Positions 17,113 through 27,270 of a stretch of 64,000 nucleotides of DNA are shown here, piece by piece. Numbering within the stretch: position 1 is the stretch's first letter; the number at the start of each line of letters is the position of its first letter. The stretch comes from Reichenbachiella agarivorans (lineage in GTDB: Bacteria > Bacteroidota > Bacteroidia > Cytophagales > Cyclobacteriaceae): assembly GCF_025502585.1 (NCBI RefSeq), contig NZ_CP106679.1:3937501-4001500 (forward strand). Reading direction: 5' to 3'. The notes under the pieces were generated by a model. It did not search any database, was not told the DNA's origin, and saw nothing but the letters and a program-made list of their open reading frames with translations. A program made the translations under genes and the position numbers.

Positions 17113-18516
17113 TTAAAACTGCTCCCAGCCAGTATTCCAGTTTACAGTATTAGTCTTGCCAATAGCTCCACGGAAACCTACAGCAGTAAAACCAGTCAAC
17201 AAGCCACTGCTAAGGTCAGATGATTTTTCAGTAACTGGTTGGAAACTCAATATAGAAGTAGGAGCCCAAGCATTAACACCCAATCCAGATCTTTTGACCA
17301 AAGTATTATTGTTAACAGAACCGCTAATGCTTGCGTTCAAGCACTCATTGTTAAATCCAGAAGCAGAGAAATTAGGTGCATTGGTGCTATCACCATCGTG
17401 GGCTACTCCAAAAGTTGGATAAACCAAAGTCACACCCTCAGCAAACACAGTGCTACCAAAAGCAGCAGGAACGTCTAGCTCCAACTGGTAATTAGGATAT
17501 CCTACGATGATAGAGTTGAATATATCCAACTCGCTACCATCTCTGATCAATGCACCAGAGTTGTAAGCAGCATTGACTGCTGTACCTACGTTGTACTTGA
17601 TTGGTCCTATCACAGTGAAGTTAGAGAAAGTAGCGTTCGTCAAATTACAACCAGAATAAGTATCCTCATCGCCATTAGACTCAAATCCACCTGTTGGGAA
17701 AGAAGAAAATACACTAGGATCTCTCAAAGAAACAGCAAACTGGATGTGTCCACTGTAGCCCTGATCTGTATCGAAATCATCGTCTTTGTTGTAAGACGCG
17801 ATTAAGTAGCTGGCATTGACAGTACCTCCGAAGAATTCGAACCCATCGTCCAATCCATGCGTCACCTGTACGTGATCGATAGTTGTACCACTACCTACTC
17901 CACCCAGTGTCAAACCATTGATCTCATCACCATCCACCAATACGTTTCCCGCATACTCGATACGCACATACTGTAGTGTTCCAGAGTTGTCTGCATCATC
18001 GACTCCTCCATATCCATTATCTCCAGTTGCTGAAGATGGAATACCTTCAATTTCAGCAGTACCGTTATAGCAAATAGGAGCCTTACCTAAAATAATCACT
18101 CCACCCCAGTCACCTGAAGCAGGAACTGTTTCGTTAGATGTAAATACAATAGGAGCAGTAGAAGTACCTACAGCTTCAATTTTACCCCCACGCTCGATTA
18201 CCAAAGTACCTGGAGGTGTTCCTGTTGCTGGGTTACCAGACAAAGTACCAGTGATACCTTTGATCAAAGTACCTGACTCGATGGTCAAAATCTGACCACT
18301 AGGTACACGGACAAATTCGTCTAGGATATATACAGTGTCTCTGTCGAGGGTACGAGTAGTAAGAAATCCACTCAAAGTAACCTCAGGTGCAGCTGCTGCT
18401 GATCCCTGAAGCTCTGGCTGTGGAGTATCCAATAATTGATCTTGACAAGAAGTAGTTACTATTGCAGCTATCACTCCAAGACCTAATACAAGCTGATTAA
18501 ATTTTAATGTGTTCAT
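17113..18516 (-). CDS. Beta-helix-like surface lipoprotein of the TonB/FecR locus
   Basis: A 467-residue lipoprotein with signal peptide and lipobox near VTTSC (residue 24). The mature part shows repeated short beta segments with G-D-N turns (TLVIERGGKIEAVGTSTAPIVF, GDWGGVIILGKAP, LQYVRIEYAG, GLTLGGVGSGTTIDHVQVTHG, DDGFEFFGGTVNASYLIASYN), suggesting a right-handed parallel beta-helix. This family is frequent in Bacteroidota downstream of FecR-controlled TonB receptors, where it may act as a surface-exposed binding partner like SusD; this role is inference. It lies 211 bp downstream of the TonB receptor gene on the same strand. Confidence 0.75.
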   Translation of the reverse strand: MNTLKFNQLVLGLGVIAAIVTTSCQDQLLDTPQPELQGSAAAAPEVTLSGFLTTRTLDRDTVYILDEFVRVPSGQILTIESGTLIKGITGTLSGNPATGTPPGTLVIERGGKIEAVGTSTAPIVFTSNETVPASGDWGGVIILGKAPICYNGTAEIEGIPSSATGDNGYGGVDDADNSGTLQYVRIEYAGNVLVDGDEINGLTLGGVGSGTTIDHVQVTHGLDDGFEFFGGTVNASYLIASYNKDDDFDTDQGYSGHIQFAVSLRDPSVFSSFPTGGFESNGDEDTYSGCNLTNATFSNFTVIGPIKYNVGTAVNAAYNSGALIRDGSELDIFNSIIVGYPNYQLELDVPAAFGSTVFAEGVTLVYPTFGVAHDGDSTNAPNFSASGFNNECLNASISGSVNNNTLVKRSGLGVNAWAPTSILSFQPVTEKSSDLSSGLLTGFTAVGFRGAIGKTNTVNWNTGWEQF

Positions 18517-18727
18517 AACATTTAGTTTTAAATAACTTAATTTTGTTTGTTTGTTAAATTGTAATCCACTGGCTCACAGTCGGTGGTTGCAACTGGTCTC
18601 ACTACTGCCCTCGGCGGTGTGGGACTTTTTTTTGGTCGGTGATTTCAAGTCATGGTGTTTTAAGTGGTTTTGGTTTGGTGTTCTTTTTTATCATTTTATT
18701 GTTGATCCATTATTAAAATTGTCACTG

Positions 18728-21700
18728 CTAAAACTCAAACTGGAAGCCTAGCGAATAGTAACTGCCTGGCCGGTAGCTGCGTGTCGCATAGTCATAGCCA
18801 TATTTGGTATATTCTTGTTCATTTTCTCTGTAGATAAACTCTTGCAGCTTTCCTTCATCATATTTCTCATCCAGATTCGTATCACGGTACTGGGTGATCG
18901 CCTGATTAAGGATGTCCTGCACCCCGACCTTCATCTGTAAGAAAGAAGTGATCTGTTGAATCCATACCAAATCGAGGGTGGTTCTGCTGGTCTCATACAC
19001 AGGAGCTACATTTAATCTACCACTGGCGACCATACGCTGCCCGATGCTATTGACCAGTACCGAGAGGGTAGTACCCCACTCAGGCTGCGCAAAATAGAGG
19101 CTGGCATTGACCACATAGGGGGCAGCTCCCATGAAGGGACGGTAGGGTTTGCCCTCAGGTTTAACTCCCAGCTCCTCATAGACAGGTCTCAGATCCAGTC
19201 GATTTTGCATGTAGGCTGCATTGGCAATGATTGAAAAATACTGCATGGGTCTCCAAGGGATGAAGCCGAGGTTCTTTCGTGCCTCTAGCTCCACGCCCTT
19301 CACCGTCGCCTCAGGTGCATTGGCATAACTCGTATATATTATCCCCGTTTCAGGGCTGATATTCCTAATCACCTGCTCGATGATGTTTTTCATGTCCTTG
19401 TAGAATACCCCTATGGCGATGAACTCTCCCTCTGAGGGGTAGTACTCCCAGCGCAGGTCATAGTTTTGGATCTCGGCATCCTTTAATCCCGCATTACCCG
19501 TGACTCTACTAAAACTTTCAAAATCATAGTAAGAGAAAGGAGATGCCTCGCGATAGGCAGGGCGATCTATGGTCTTGCCATAGGTAGTGGTGAGCTTCAT
19601 GTGGTGCGTGATGTTCCAGTTGATACTAGCTGAGGACAGCCAATGCACCTGCTGGGTGTCAGGAATGGTGTCGCCCAGAGGCTCACCAGTACTCCAGTCA
19701 TAGCCCCCACTGGTAAAAATCTCTCGATCCAGTGGGTCTGACAATACCCGATCATTCCACTCGTAGCGCAGACCGGCATTGAGCTGAAATTTCTTGTTCA
19801 TCAGAGGGACTTCTGCTCCCGCATAGGCCGCCTGGTAACGGTTGTGTACAAAGAATATGCCTTCTGCAAAATCACGCTGGAGATAAAGTCCCTGACCACT
19901 TTCGTCCAAGATCAGGCTATCGTTGACGATCCCACTTAGCTGATTCCAAGGAGTAGAGCCAGCATACTGATAGGTGTTATCTTGACTTGAATCTGCATAT
20001 CTATAATCATAGTACCACGATTCGAAGGTACGATCCTGCTTTTGGTACATGCCACCAGCTTTGAGTTTGAGATCATGAGCCAAGGTCACACTGTAGTCCA
20101 GTCCCAGATTGATTCCTTTTTCATCCGTCAAGAAACTTCCCCTCCGGGTAGTTCCGTCTGAATTCCTTACATAAAATTGACCTTGGGTCTTCGCAGAGTC
20201 AACAAAATTAAAGACATAGGTCTGTATGTCTGGAGAGGTCATGGCTGAGTAGCTCGTTCCTGCTCGCCAGACTACCTCATGCGCCCCCAATCGATGCTGT
20301 CCGCTGAGCTGTCCACTGTACAGATCCTGTACACTGTACTCATAGTTGACCTCTCTTTCAAGCAAACGGTTTGTCGTCCCCTGATCGATAGCTTTGTCTC
20401 TAATCCCTGTCTGGTCATCGACGGATCGGTTGAGTAAGACTACCGCCTGTACGCTGTGCAGGTCATTGACCTGCCAAGTCAGATTCTGCAAGGCACTCAA
20501 TCTGACTCTCTGGTTGTACACAGAGTCGATCGATTCGAAAGAAGGCAATTGTGCCAACGCCTGCTCTTCGTTAAAAAAGGGGGTGATCTCCCCCACTACT
20601 TTTGACCTGCGAAACTGAGTCTGGTTGGTGTAACCCAGTGAGGTGAGGTTGTTGAGTCGGGTACTGCCGATCTTCCATGAGTCGTAGTAGTTGAGCCGGG
20701 CGCGCTGGTCCATGCCTATGTGATCAGGTTTCAGATCGTAGGGCTCGGGGAAGTCTCTAGTCACCTGTCGCATGGCTTCAGGAGCAAAAATTTTATTCCC
20801 ATCATGCGGAAATTTGTAACCCGTATCGTAAAGCTTGTCCTCGTACATCCTGTCCTCCAGACCTGTTCCCATCCAGTCCTTGCTCGTCGCAGCGCTGTTG
20901 CTGTAGCCATCGGTGAAGCTCGTGCCGTCTCTGTACTGTCCAGAGAAGCCGATCTGGATGCGACGCACCGCACCAGGTGCTTTGGTAGAGACCTTGACCA
21001 CTCCCCCAGCAAATCCTCCTGGCAACTCAGGTGAGGGACTCTTATAGATCATGATGTTGTCCAGCAGACCTGAGGGCAGGAGATCGAAGGAGAAAGCCCG
21101 CTGATCCTCCTCAGTGCTAGGTGCCAGCATGCCATTGATATAGGTCATCGTGTAGCGCTGGGACATGCCTCGGATCAGTACAAAGTTGTTGAGCAAAGAG
21201 ACTCCCGGTACACGGCGCACTACGTCCGCCGCATCTCTATCGAGTGATCTCGTGATCTGCTGGCTGGAGATGCCCGTGATCACGACATTACTACGCTGGA
21301 TCTCACTCATCAGCGAGATCTCCGTAGAGTTTTGGATCGGGGCAAACTGCACGGGGATATCTCCTCGCACCACGACCTCTCCCAGTTCGGTAGAGCTCTG
21401 GTCTAGGGCTACTTCTATCACAGAGATATTGTCCTGGAGAATCTTGATCTCCTCTAGTCGACGGGTCTGGTAGCCTACGAAGGAGACTGCCACTGTATAG
21501 ACACCCACTGGCACTTCCTTAAACTCGAAGGTGCCATCTACGCTCACCGTAGTGCCTAGCCCAGTACCCTCTATCCGTACTGTGGCACCTACCAGCATAT
21601 CGCTGTGGCTATCTGCATCGTAGACCTTGCCTTTGAGTCCGCCTGTTTTAGGAGGTATGTTTCGCTTGATCACTATGCGACCATTCATGACTTTGTAAGT

Positions 21701-22009
21701 CAGGTTGTTGGGTTTGAGTATGATATCTAGTATCTGTCCAGTAGACACCTGTGTTTGTGAGATGCGGTCTAGTTGTATATCTCTGATGTCTATCTCACTG
21801 TACACGAATCGTGAATTGAGTTGCTCTTCGAGTTGCTGCAATACTTCCTTGAGCTCACAAGGACCACAGTAGATACTGACTTTGGTTTCTAAAATGCCGG
21901 AGCTGCCTGCTGCAAGTCCGTATTGATAGGTAGTCAGCAGACCACCTAGTAGGATCACACCTGACAAGATGAGTTTCCTAAGGCACCTATTGAGTAGGTT
22001 TTTTTTCAT
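18728..22009 (-). CDS. TonB-dependent outer-membrane receptor with STN domain
   Basis: A 1093-residue receptor. After a signal peptide, residues about 40-125 form a secretin/TonB short N-terminal (STN) domain (VSIYCGPCELKEVLQQLEEQ) used for contact with FecR. A CarboxypepD_reg-like domain follows (about 128-215, GKVYDADSHSDMLVGATVRIEG), then a plug (about 220-380, with DAADVVRRVPGVSLLNNFVLIRGM) and a 22-stranded barrel ending in the aromatic YSLGFQFEF. The STN domain together with the FecR and sigma genes upstream indicates trans-envelope signalling: ligand binding outside should release the ECF sigma inside. The ligand is unknown. The next gene downstream encodes the beta-helix lipoprotein. 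Confidence 0.93.
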   Translation of the reverse strand: MKKNLLNRCLRKLILSGVILLGGLLTTYQYGLAAGSSGILETKVSIYCGPCELKEVLQQLEEQLNSRFVYSEIDIRDIQLDRISQTQVSTGQILDIILKPNNLTYKVMNGRIVIKRNIPPKTGGLKGKVYDADSHSDMLVGATVRIEGTGLGTTVSVDGTFEFKEVPVGVYTVAVSFVGYQTRRLEEIKILQDNISVIEVALDQSSTELGEVVVRGDIPVQFAPIQNSTEISLMSEIQRSNVVITGISSQQITRSLDRDAADVVRRVPGVSLLNNFVLIRGMSQRYTMTYINGMLAPSTEEDQRAFSFDLLPSGLLDNIMIYKSPSPELPGGFAGGVVKVSTKAPGAVRRIQIGFSGQYRDGTSFTDGYSNSAATSKDWMGTGLEDRMYEDKLYDTGYKFPHDGNKIFAPEAMRQVTRDFPEPYDLKPDHIGMDQRARLNYYDSWKIGSTRLNNLTSLGYTNQTQFRRSKVVGEITPFFNEEQALAQLPSFESIDSVYNQRVRLSALQNLTWQVNDLHSVQAVVLLNRSVDDQTGIRDKAIDQGTTNRLLEREVNYEYSVQDLYSGQLSGQHRLGAHEVVWRAGTSYSAMTSPDIQTYVFNFVDSAKTQGQFYVRNSDGTTRRGSFLTDEKGINLGLDYSVTLAHDLKLKAGGMYQKQDRTFESWYYDYRYADSSQDNTYQYAGSTPWNQLSGIVNDSLILDESGQGLYLQRDFAEGIFFVHNRYQAAYAGAEVPLMNKKFQLNAGLRYEWNDRVLSDPLDREIFTSGGYDWSTGEPLGDTIPDTQQVHWLSSASINWNITHHMKLTTTYGKTIDRPAYREASPFSYYDFESFSRVTGNAGLKDAEIQNYDLRWEYYPSEGEFIAIGVFYKDMKNIIEQVIRNISPETGIIYTSYANAPEATVKGVELEARKNLGFIPWRPMQYFSIIANAAYMQNRLDLRPVYEELGVKPEGKPYRPFMGAAPYVVNASLYFAQPEWGTTLSVLVNSIGQRMVASGRLNVAPVYETSRTTLDLVWIQQITSFLQMKVGVQDILNQAITQYRDTNLDEKYDEGKLQEFIYRENEQEYTKYGYDYATRSYRPGSYYSLGFQFEF

Positions 22010-22078
22010 AGTTTTGTTTTACTTATTAATTAATACTAGAGGGGTGTCTGTGACAGCAGCACCCTTCATTTTACTTGA

Positions 22079-23050
22079 TTATTCGGCCAAGGTCACTTCA
22101 CGAATCAGGTAGTGATTGGCAGTCAATTCCTGAACTTCGAATGGGTAAACCTCCTGCATGATCTTCAATATCTGTGAAAAAGAAAGTCCTGTAAAGTCTC
22201 CTGAGAATGGGAAGTGCTGGATATGTTCACCCTCGATCTCTACCTGCAGGTCAAAGCGATTTTGCAAGTACCAAGCTATCTCTGCCATACTACTGTTGTC
22301 GAATATCAACCCCCCTTCTCTCCACTGTAGATACTGCGCGACCTGGGTCTCATCGACATCTATACGCTCATCACGTCGAGAGATTCTTCCTCCAGGTAGC
22401 AGCGTGGCAAGGACAGCACTTGAGTCACTGATTTGAACCTTTCCTGTACGTACCATGACCTCATATATATCTAGATTGAGTAGTGCTTTGACATTGAATG
22501 AGGTACCTAGGACTCGGGTCTCCCATGCTCCCGAATGGACAACAAAAGGTTTGTTAGGATTCTTTTGGACATCAAAAAAGGCTTCTCCATCCAATGCTAC
22601 ATTTCGCTGATCACCTAAGAAGAACCTATTGTAGCTCAAAATACTACCCGACCTGATCCAGACCTTGGATCCATCAGGGAGATCGACAATCATCATCTTG
22701 CCCTCAGGCACTTCGATGGTCTTGCTGGTCATGGCTATGACTTGTTGATAAACTACACTGCGATAGGCTATCCCGATGATTGCAGAAACCAGTAGTAAGG
22801 TGATCACTGCTGCCCAACGGTATGGTAGTTTGAATTTGGTCTCATACTGGGTTCTTTTGAGAATGCGTGCCCATATACGCTGTGCTATATGACTACCATC
22901 GGTACGTCTCAAATGTGAAACATGTAAATCATCATCCAATTGATCAAAGCTATCGTACCAAGCTTCTACTTCCAGTTTCTCCTGCTCGGTCAGCATATTC
23001 ATAGCCAACCTATCGAGCAAGTATTTCATTCTCTTCTCATCCATATGCAT
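22079..23050 (-). CDS. FecR-family anti-sigma factor
   Basis: An approximately 323-residue membrane-spanning regulator. The N-terminal cytosolic part (MLTEQEKLEVEAWYDSFDQ) is the anti-sigma region; one transmembrane helix follows near residues 83-100 (WAAVITLLLVSAIIGIAY). The periplasmic FecR domain contains VPEGKMMIVDLPDGSKVWIRSGSILSY, quoted here as VDLPDGSKVWIRSGS, and a C-terminal DUF4974/STN-like region (LSFSQILKIMQEVYPFEV). Two ATGs (23050, 23044) are better starts than the GTG at 23071. It sits between the ECF sigma gene (upstream) and the TonB receptor (69 bp downstream), and should transmit the signal between them. Confidence 0.92.
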   Translation of the reverse strand: MHMDEKRMKYLLDRLAMNMLTEQEKLEVEAWYDSFDQLDDDLHVSHLRRTDGSHIAQRIWARILKRTQYETKFKLPYRWAAVITLLLVSAIIGIAYRSVVYQQVIAMTSKTIEVPEGKMMIVDLPDGSKVWIRSGSILSYNRFFLGDQRNVALDGEAFFDVQKNPNKPFVVHSGAWETRVLGTSFNVKALLNLDIYEVMVRTGKVQISDSSAVLATLLPGGRISRRDERIDVDETQVAQYLQWREGGLIFDNSSMAEIAWYLQNRFDLQVEIEGEHIQHFPFSGDFTGLSFSQILKIMQEVYPFEVQELTANHYLIREVTLAE

Positions 23051-23254
23051 TGCCTCTATTGCGACACTCACACATAGAGTTACCTAAGGAGACCCCTTCC
23101 CTAGGTGTATGTTGTTATGGTATTGTTAAATGAAACTCTAACTAATAACAATGAGATAAAGGCGGGAAATAACTACTGACTGAGTTCGATTCTATAAAGA
23201 AGGCTCATGATCCACAATAGGGCAAAACTAAAATGACCTTTGATAAAAAGGGCA

Positions 23255-23277
23255 GAATAACCCTTGAAGGGTTATTC
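23255..23277 (-). terminator. Hairpin between the ECF sigma gene and fecR-like gene
   Basis: GAATAACCCTT (23255-23265) pairs with AAGGGTTATTC (23267-23277) around one base. Read on the minus strand it is followed by TGCCCTTTTTATC, so it could terminate the sigma-gene transcript and uncouple it from the fecR-receptor unit. Confidence 0.6.
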
Positions 23278-23335
23278 AAAAGCGAAATGAGGTTACTTGA
23301 CTCTCTACGATAAAAGCAAAGAGCATAGTGATGAT

Positions 23336-23929
23336 CTAAGCACTCGTACCAGCCATGGTATAAAAGAACAAACTAACCAATAAATAATCTGGACAGTTGC
23401 TGCGCAAATATTGCAGAGAATAATTGATGTGGTATTCAACAGTTTTGTCCGTTACCCCCATACGAAGTGCTATCTCTCGATTGGTGAGGAAATGTTTTCT
23501 ACTCAACTCAAACACGTGTTTAGATTTATCAGGTAGCATCTCAATCAGTTCTTCCACTTTTTCAAGAAGATCCTTTTGCACCATACTGCGCTCCAGCTGA
23601 TCATTATGTTGCAAGCTTTGATTTTTGATTTCCTGATGATGGGTCTCATGCCTGTACTGATCACGAAAATGTCTCAACACATGGTTGCGCACACTTCCAT
23701 ATAAATATGCCTCCACAGACACAGCCACATCGACCTGTTTTCTTTTTTCCCACAATTGACAAAACACATCCTGCACAATCTCTTCGGCCAATTCCGCTAC
23801 ACTGACACGCTTGTAAGCATGGATATACAAAGGTTTCCAGTAGCGGTGATAGAGTGTCTCAAATGCCTCTACGTCACCTTGCCGCAAAGACAAAAGTAAA
23901 TCAGGATCGTAGATTGATTCCATTGTCAT
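23336..23929 (-). CDS. ECF RNA polymerase sigma factor (sigma-70 family)
   Basis: A 197-residue extracytoplasmic-function sigma factor. Region 2 contains DVEAFETLYHRYWKPLYIHAY and the core-binding DVFCQLWEKR; region 4 has the helix-turn-helix FLTNREIALRMGVTDKTVEYHI. It should direct transcription of the downstream TonB receptor locus when released by the FecR protein; this pairing is standard in Bacteroidota. The C-terminus ends in a hydrophobic stretch (LLVSLFFYTMAG), slightly longer than usual. It is separated from the fecR-like gene by 285 bp that include a terminator-like hairpin. Confidence 0.93.
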   Translation of the reverse strand: MTMESIYDPDLLLSLRQGDVEAFETLYHRYWKPLYIHAYKRVSVAELAEEIVQDVFCQLWEKRKQVDVAVSVEAYLYGSVRNHVLRHFRDQYRHETHHQEIKNQSLQHNDQLERSMVQKDLLEKVEELIEMLPDKSKHVFELSRKHFLTNREIALRMGVTDKTVEYHINYSLQYLRSNCPDYLLVSLFFYTMAGTSA

Positions 23930-24082
23930 GACGAGTGGTATATAGGATTTGATTCACTCAAATTTATATACCTACCTACTCATCATCTATCAATTGATTT
24001 TATGATTATATTAAGTTTAGCAATGATGTTAGAAATCTAATAGGATAGTCCAGTGACTGATTACACCCACACCTATTCTTTA

Positions 24083-24514
24083 CTACTTTTCTTGCTCACT
24101 CAATGCAATGATGTACTTCATCAAATCTGTAGTGGTCACTATTCCCACCAATTGATTGTTTTCCGTGACAGGCAGTGCATGAAATGGACATCTGGCAAAC
24201 AACTTGGCCACATCTAGGATGCTGTGATTTACCCCGATCGTGACAGGGTTGTGCTTCATCAACTGATTGACAGAGATCATGTCCAAAATTGATTCATCAG
24301 CTTTGGTCTGCTTGTCCATCAGGTCACTCCCAAACTTCAGTCGCTCAATATCCGAGTGGCTAATGATGCCAACTAAGGTATCCTCGGCCATCACAGGTAG
24401 ATGGCGAATCTTGATTTGCTCAAATACATTGATGACCTCTTTCATCGGGTCGGTGATGTTGATCGTCACCACATCTCGGGTCATTATTTTGGATACGCTT
24501 TCGTCCTTAATCAT
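24083..24514 (-). CDS. CBS-pair domain protein
   Basis: A 143-residue protein made of two CBS motifs (VSKIMTRDVVTINITDPMKEVINVF and VNQLMKHNPVTIGVNHSILDVAKLF, each continuing to an HLPV/HALPV core and VGIxxxxDxxK end). Tandem CBS pairs bind adenosyl nucleotides; stand-alone ones act as regulators of other proteins. The partner is not evident from context. It is monocistronic by spacing. Confidence 0.85.
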   Translation of the reverse strand: MIKDESVSKIMTRDVVTINITDPMKEVINVFEQIKIRHLPVMAEDTLVGIISHSDIERLKFGSDLMDKQTKADESILDMISVNQLMKHNPVTIGVNHSILDVAKLFARCPFHALPVTENNQLVGIVTTTDLMKYIIALSEQEK

Positions 24515-24693
24515 CTTCTTATCTATTTATCCTGAAACATTCAATTCAGGAGTCAAAAGTTAAAAATTTAGTTGGTTACTAGACTATACATGAAGGAGAA
24601 ATCCAAAAAAAAGACATGAAATTATTCAAAACAACAAGCCCTCTTCTATCAGTTGTACTGTCTGTTTTCTTTTTTGTATAGATTATACACCCA

Positions 24694-25359
24694 CTACACC
24701 ATAGGGATGTAAATTACCTCTCGAACCCACTTGAGGCTTTTGAGGTATTGGATGGTGAGGTCATTGAGGCCAGAATCCATCTCAATGATTTGGCAGGCCA
24801 TGTCATTTTTACCCTTGCGGGAAACGGTCATCGTAGCGATGTTGCAGTCGTCATGCGATATCACATCCGAGATAAATGCAATGCTACCGACCACATCATC
24901 TGCAGTGACCAAAACGGTATGCAGATTGGCCGTAAAACCCGCATCAAACCCATTGACCTTCGTGATCCGAATCACTCCACCACCACGGCTTTCTCCCTCC
25001 AGTTCCATGAGTTTATCTCCCTTTTTCAATTTGAGAAAAAGCGTATTGGGATGCTTGGTAGAGGCGTTGCCTATGGATCGAAAACTGTATTTCAATTTGC
25101 CCTTGGCATGGTCAAAAGACTGCTTGATGCGCTCATCATCTGTCTCGTAATCCAGCAATCCCGCAACGATCGCGCGATCACTCCCGTGGCCCTCATAGGT
25201 ACGGGCAAAGGAATTGTAAAAAATGATCTCTGCTTCGTCTGGGATACCTCCCAGCAACTTGACACCTACTCGACCGATGCGTACGACACCAGCGGTATGA
25301 GAACTAGATGGACCAATCATAACCGGTCCTATCATATCAAAAATGCTGCTCTTTTCCAT
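24694..25359 (-). CDS. sdaAB: L-serine ammonia-lyase, beta subunit
   Basis: A 221-residue iron-sulfur serine dehydratase beta chain. The N-terminal motif DMIGPVMIGPSSSHTAG is diagnostic, and the C-terminal ~75 residues (TVLVTADDVVGSIAFISDVI ...) form the ACT domain that binds L-serine as a regulator. L-serine is deaminated to pyruvate and ammonia with the 4Fe-4S-carrying alpha subunit, which is not in this window. The ATG at 25359 is used; the preceding GTG at 25362 is less likely. Confidence 0.9.
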   Translation of the reverse strand: MEKSSIFDMIGPVMIGPSSSHTAGVVRIGRVGVKLLGGIPDEAEIIFYNSFARTYEGHGSDRAIVAGLLDYETDDERIKQSFDHAKGKLKYSFRSIGNASTKHPNTLFLKLKKGDKLMELEGESRGGGVIRITKVNGFDAGFTANLHTVLVTADDVVGSIAFISDVISHDDCNIATMTVSRKGKNDMACQIIEMDSGLNDLTIQYLKSLKWVREVIYIPMV

Positions 25360-25517
25360 CACGTTGGGTTAATGTGGAACGCTAAGAAAACAAATATTTC
25401 AGACATCCCATCAACGATTCACCTTTTCTATCTCATCAGTTTTAACAGTCAACCGATCTGATACTCCATCACATTTTTGTCTAAAGTCTAATGGCTAACC
25501 ATCTAGTATCTTAACTA

Positions 25518-26312
25518 CTAAACAGCTACCGCTCCCTTGATATGTGGGTGGTATTCATACCCTACCAACTCAAAATCCTCGAACTTGAATTCAAAGATAT
25601 CCTTCACTTCTGGATTGATTTTGAGCGTAGGGAGTGTTTTAAAATCTCTGGACAACTGCAAGTGAGTCTGTTCGATATGGTTGGAATACAGATGCGCATC
25701 TCCCAGCGTATGTACAAAATCTCCAGGCTCCAAACCACAGACCTGCGCCACCATCATCGTCAGCAAAGCATATGAGGCTATGTTGAATGGCACACCCAAA
25801 AACACATCCGCACTGCGCTGATACAGCTGGCAACTCAACTTGCCCTCAGCCACATAAAACTGAAAGAAAGCATGACAAGGAGGCAAAGCCATCGTAGGGA
25901 CGTCTGCCACATTCCAGGCACTGACGATCAAGCGTCGAGAGTTTGGATTGGTCTTGATGTCATGGATCAGCTGCTCGATTTGGTCGATTGTACCGCCATC
26001 TCTGGTAGGCCAGCTACGCCACTGCACGCCATATACAGGCCCTAGATTCCCTTCTTCATCTGCCCATTCGTCCCAGATCGAGACCCCGTTATCCTTCAAG
26101 TATTTGATATTTTGATCACCTTTCAGAAACCAAAGCAACTCATGAATGATGGATCTGAGGTGTAGTTTTTTGGTAGTCACCAAAGGAAAGCCCTTGGACA
26201 AGTCAAACCGCATCTGGTGACCAAAAACACTGACAGTACCCGTACCTGTACGATCGCCTTTTTGAACTCCTTCGTCTAAAATTCGCTGCATCAGCTCGTG
26301 GTATTGCTTCAT
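25518..26312 (-). CDS. thyA: Thymidylate synthase ThyA
   Basis: A 264-residue thymidylate synthase, the same length as the Escherichia coli enzyme. It methylates dUMP to dTMP with 5,10-methylenetetrahydrofolate. Landmarks: [18 protein letters not shown], the catalytic Cys146 in [28 protein letters not shown] and the C-terminal KGAVAV. The start at 26312 ([12 protein letters not shown]) is certain; the upstream in-frame extension to 26423 is not homologous. No dihydrofolate reductase gene follows, although thyA-folA pairs are common. Confidence 0.97.
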   Translation of the reverse strand: MKQYHELMQRILDEGVQKGDRTGTGTVSVFGHQMRFDLSKGFPLVTTKKLHLRSIIHELLWFLKGDQNIKYLKDNGVSIWDEWADEEGNLGPVYGVQWRSWPTRDGGTIDQIEQLIHDIKTNPNSRRLIVSAWNVADVPTMALPPCHAFFQFYVAEGKLSCQLYQRSADVFLGVPFNIASYALLTMMVAQVCGLEPGDFVHTLGDAHLYSNHIEQTHLQLSRDFKTLPTLKINPEVKDIFEFKFEDFELVGYEYHPHIKGAVAV

Positions 26313-26519
26313 CTCGATAGTGTTTTGTCTAAAAAATGGTTCTTCAAAAGTAGTTGATTTAAGCAAAAGATGAAGGTAGCTGAGAGGACAAAACCAAATT
26401 ATTGCAAAGTATCTGTATGCCATCTACATCTCTCAAGCTAAAGTCAAGAATATGGCCATTCGAATACACATTCTGTGTTATATTCGACTTTTAATCATCC
26501 CATAGAAAACTCCGAACTT

Positions 26520-27248
26520 ATGATTGGATTGTCAAAAAAGTTGTTGTCATTCAACTCCTCTCGCTATCGACTGCTAGATGAAAACAGGAAGTTTGCTCAG
26601 ACCATCCCATCTGGCGCAGTGGTACTCGACGCAGGAGCTGGAGATCAAATCTACAGAAGCCTACTCCAGCACACCCAATACGAGTCTGCGGACTTTGAAA
26701 AAGTAGACAAAGAATACGCACAATCTACCTATGTCTGTGATCTAAAAGAAATACCCGTAGAAAACAACCGCTTTGACTACATCCTGTTCAACCAGGTGAT
26801 GGAACACCTCCCAGAACCCAATCTGGTCTTGACTGAGCTGAATAGGGTACTAAAACCTGACGGGAAAATCATCTATACCGGTCCCTTGTTCTATGAAGAG
26901 CATGAAATCCCCTATGACTTTTTTAGATACACCCAGTTTAGCCTCAGAAAAATGTTCAGCGATGCGGGATTTGAAATAGAAAGATTGGACTGGATGGAGG
27001 GCTATTTTGGCACGGTAGGGTATCAATTGAATAGAATGGCGCAATACCTACCGACCAATCCCAAGGATTTGGGCGGTGGACTCATGGGATACCTACTCTG
27101 CCCAATGATGTTGCTGTTGAAAATATTCAGTGCGCTGACCTCTATATTTTTTCACAAACTGGAGGTGAAAAACAAATACACCAAGAAGGGATACCCCAAA
27201 AATTATGTAGGGATATTCAGAAAGTCAACGGTCTCGACTGGCGCATGA
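26520..27248 (+). CDS. Class I SAM-dependent methyltransferase
   Basis: A 242-residue methyltransferase of the Methyltransf_11/12 type. Motif I is VVLDAGAGDQIYRSLL (about residues 42-57); NQVMEHLPEPNLVLTELNRVLKPDGKIIYTGP provides motifs II and III, with the HLPEP family form. The C-terminal third has an amphipathic/hydrophobic segment (LCPMMLLLKIFSALTSIFF) hinting at membrane association. The substrate is not predictable. ATG at 26520 is preferred; an upstream TTG-type start at 26475 would add 15 residues. Confidence 0.8.
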   Translation: MIGLSKKLLSFNSSRYRLLDENRKFAQTIPSGAVVLDAGAGDQIYRSLLQHTQYESADFEKVDKEYAQSTYVCDLKEIPVENNRFDYILFNQVMEHLPEPNLVLTELNRVLKPDGKIIYTGPLFYEEHEIPYDFFRYTQFSLRKMFSDAGFEIERLDWMEGYFGTVGYQLNRMAQYLPTNPKDLGGGLMGYLLCPMMLLLKIFSALTSIFFHKLEVKNKYTKKGYPKNYVGIFRKSTVSTGA

Positions 27249-27270
27249 GTCTTTGGAAATTGAAATGCTG

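Noticed and set aside
24616-24681. 21-residue plus-strand frame that looks like a bare signal peptide (MKLFKTTSPLLSVVLSVFFFV)
   Set aside because: Too short and with nothing downstream in frame; a purine-rich AAGGAG at 24592 is too far away to count.
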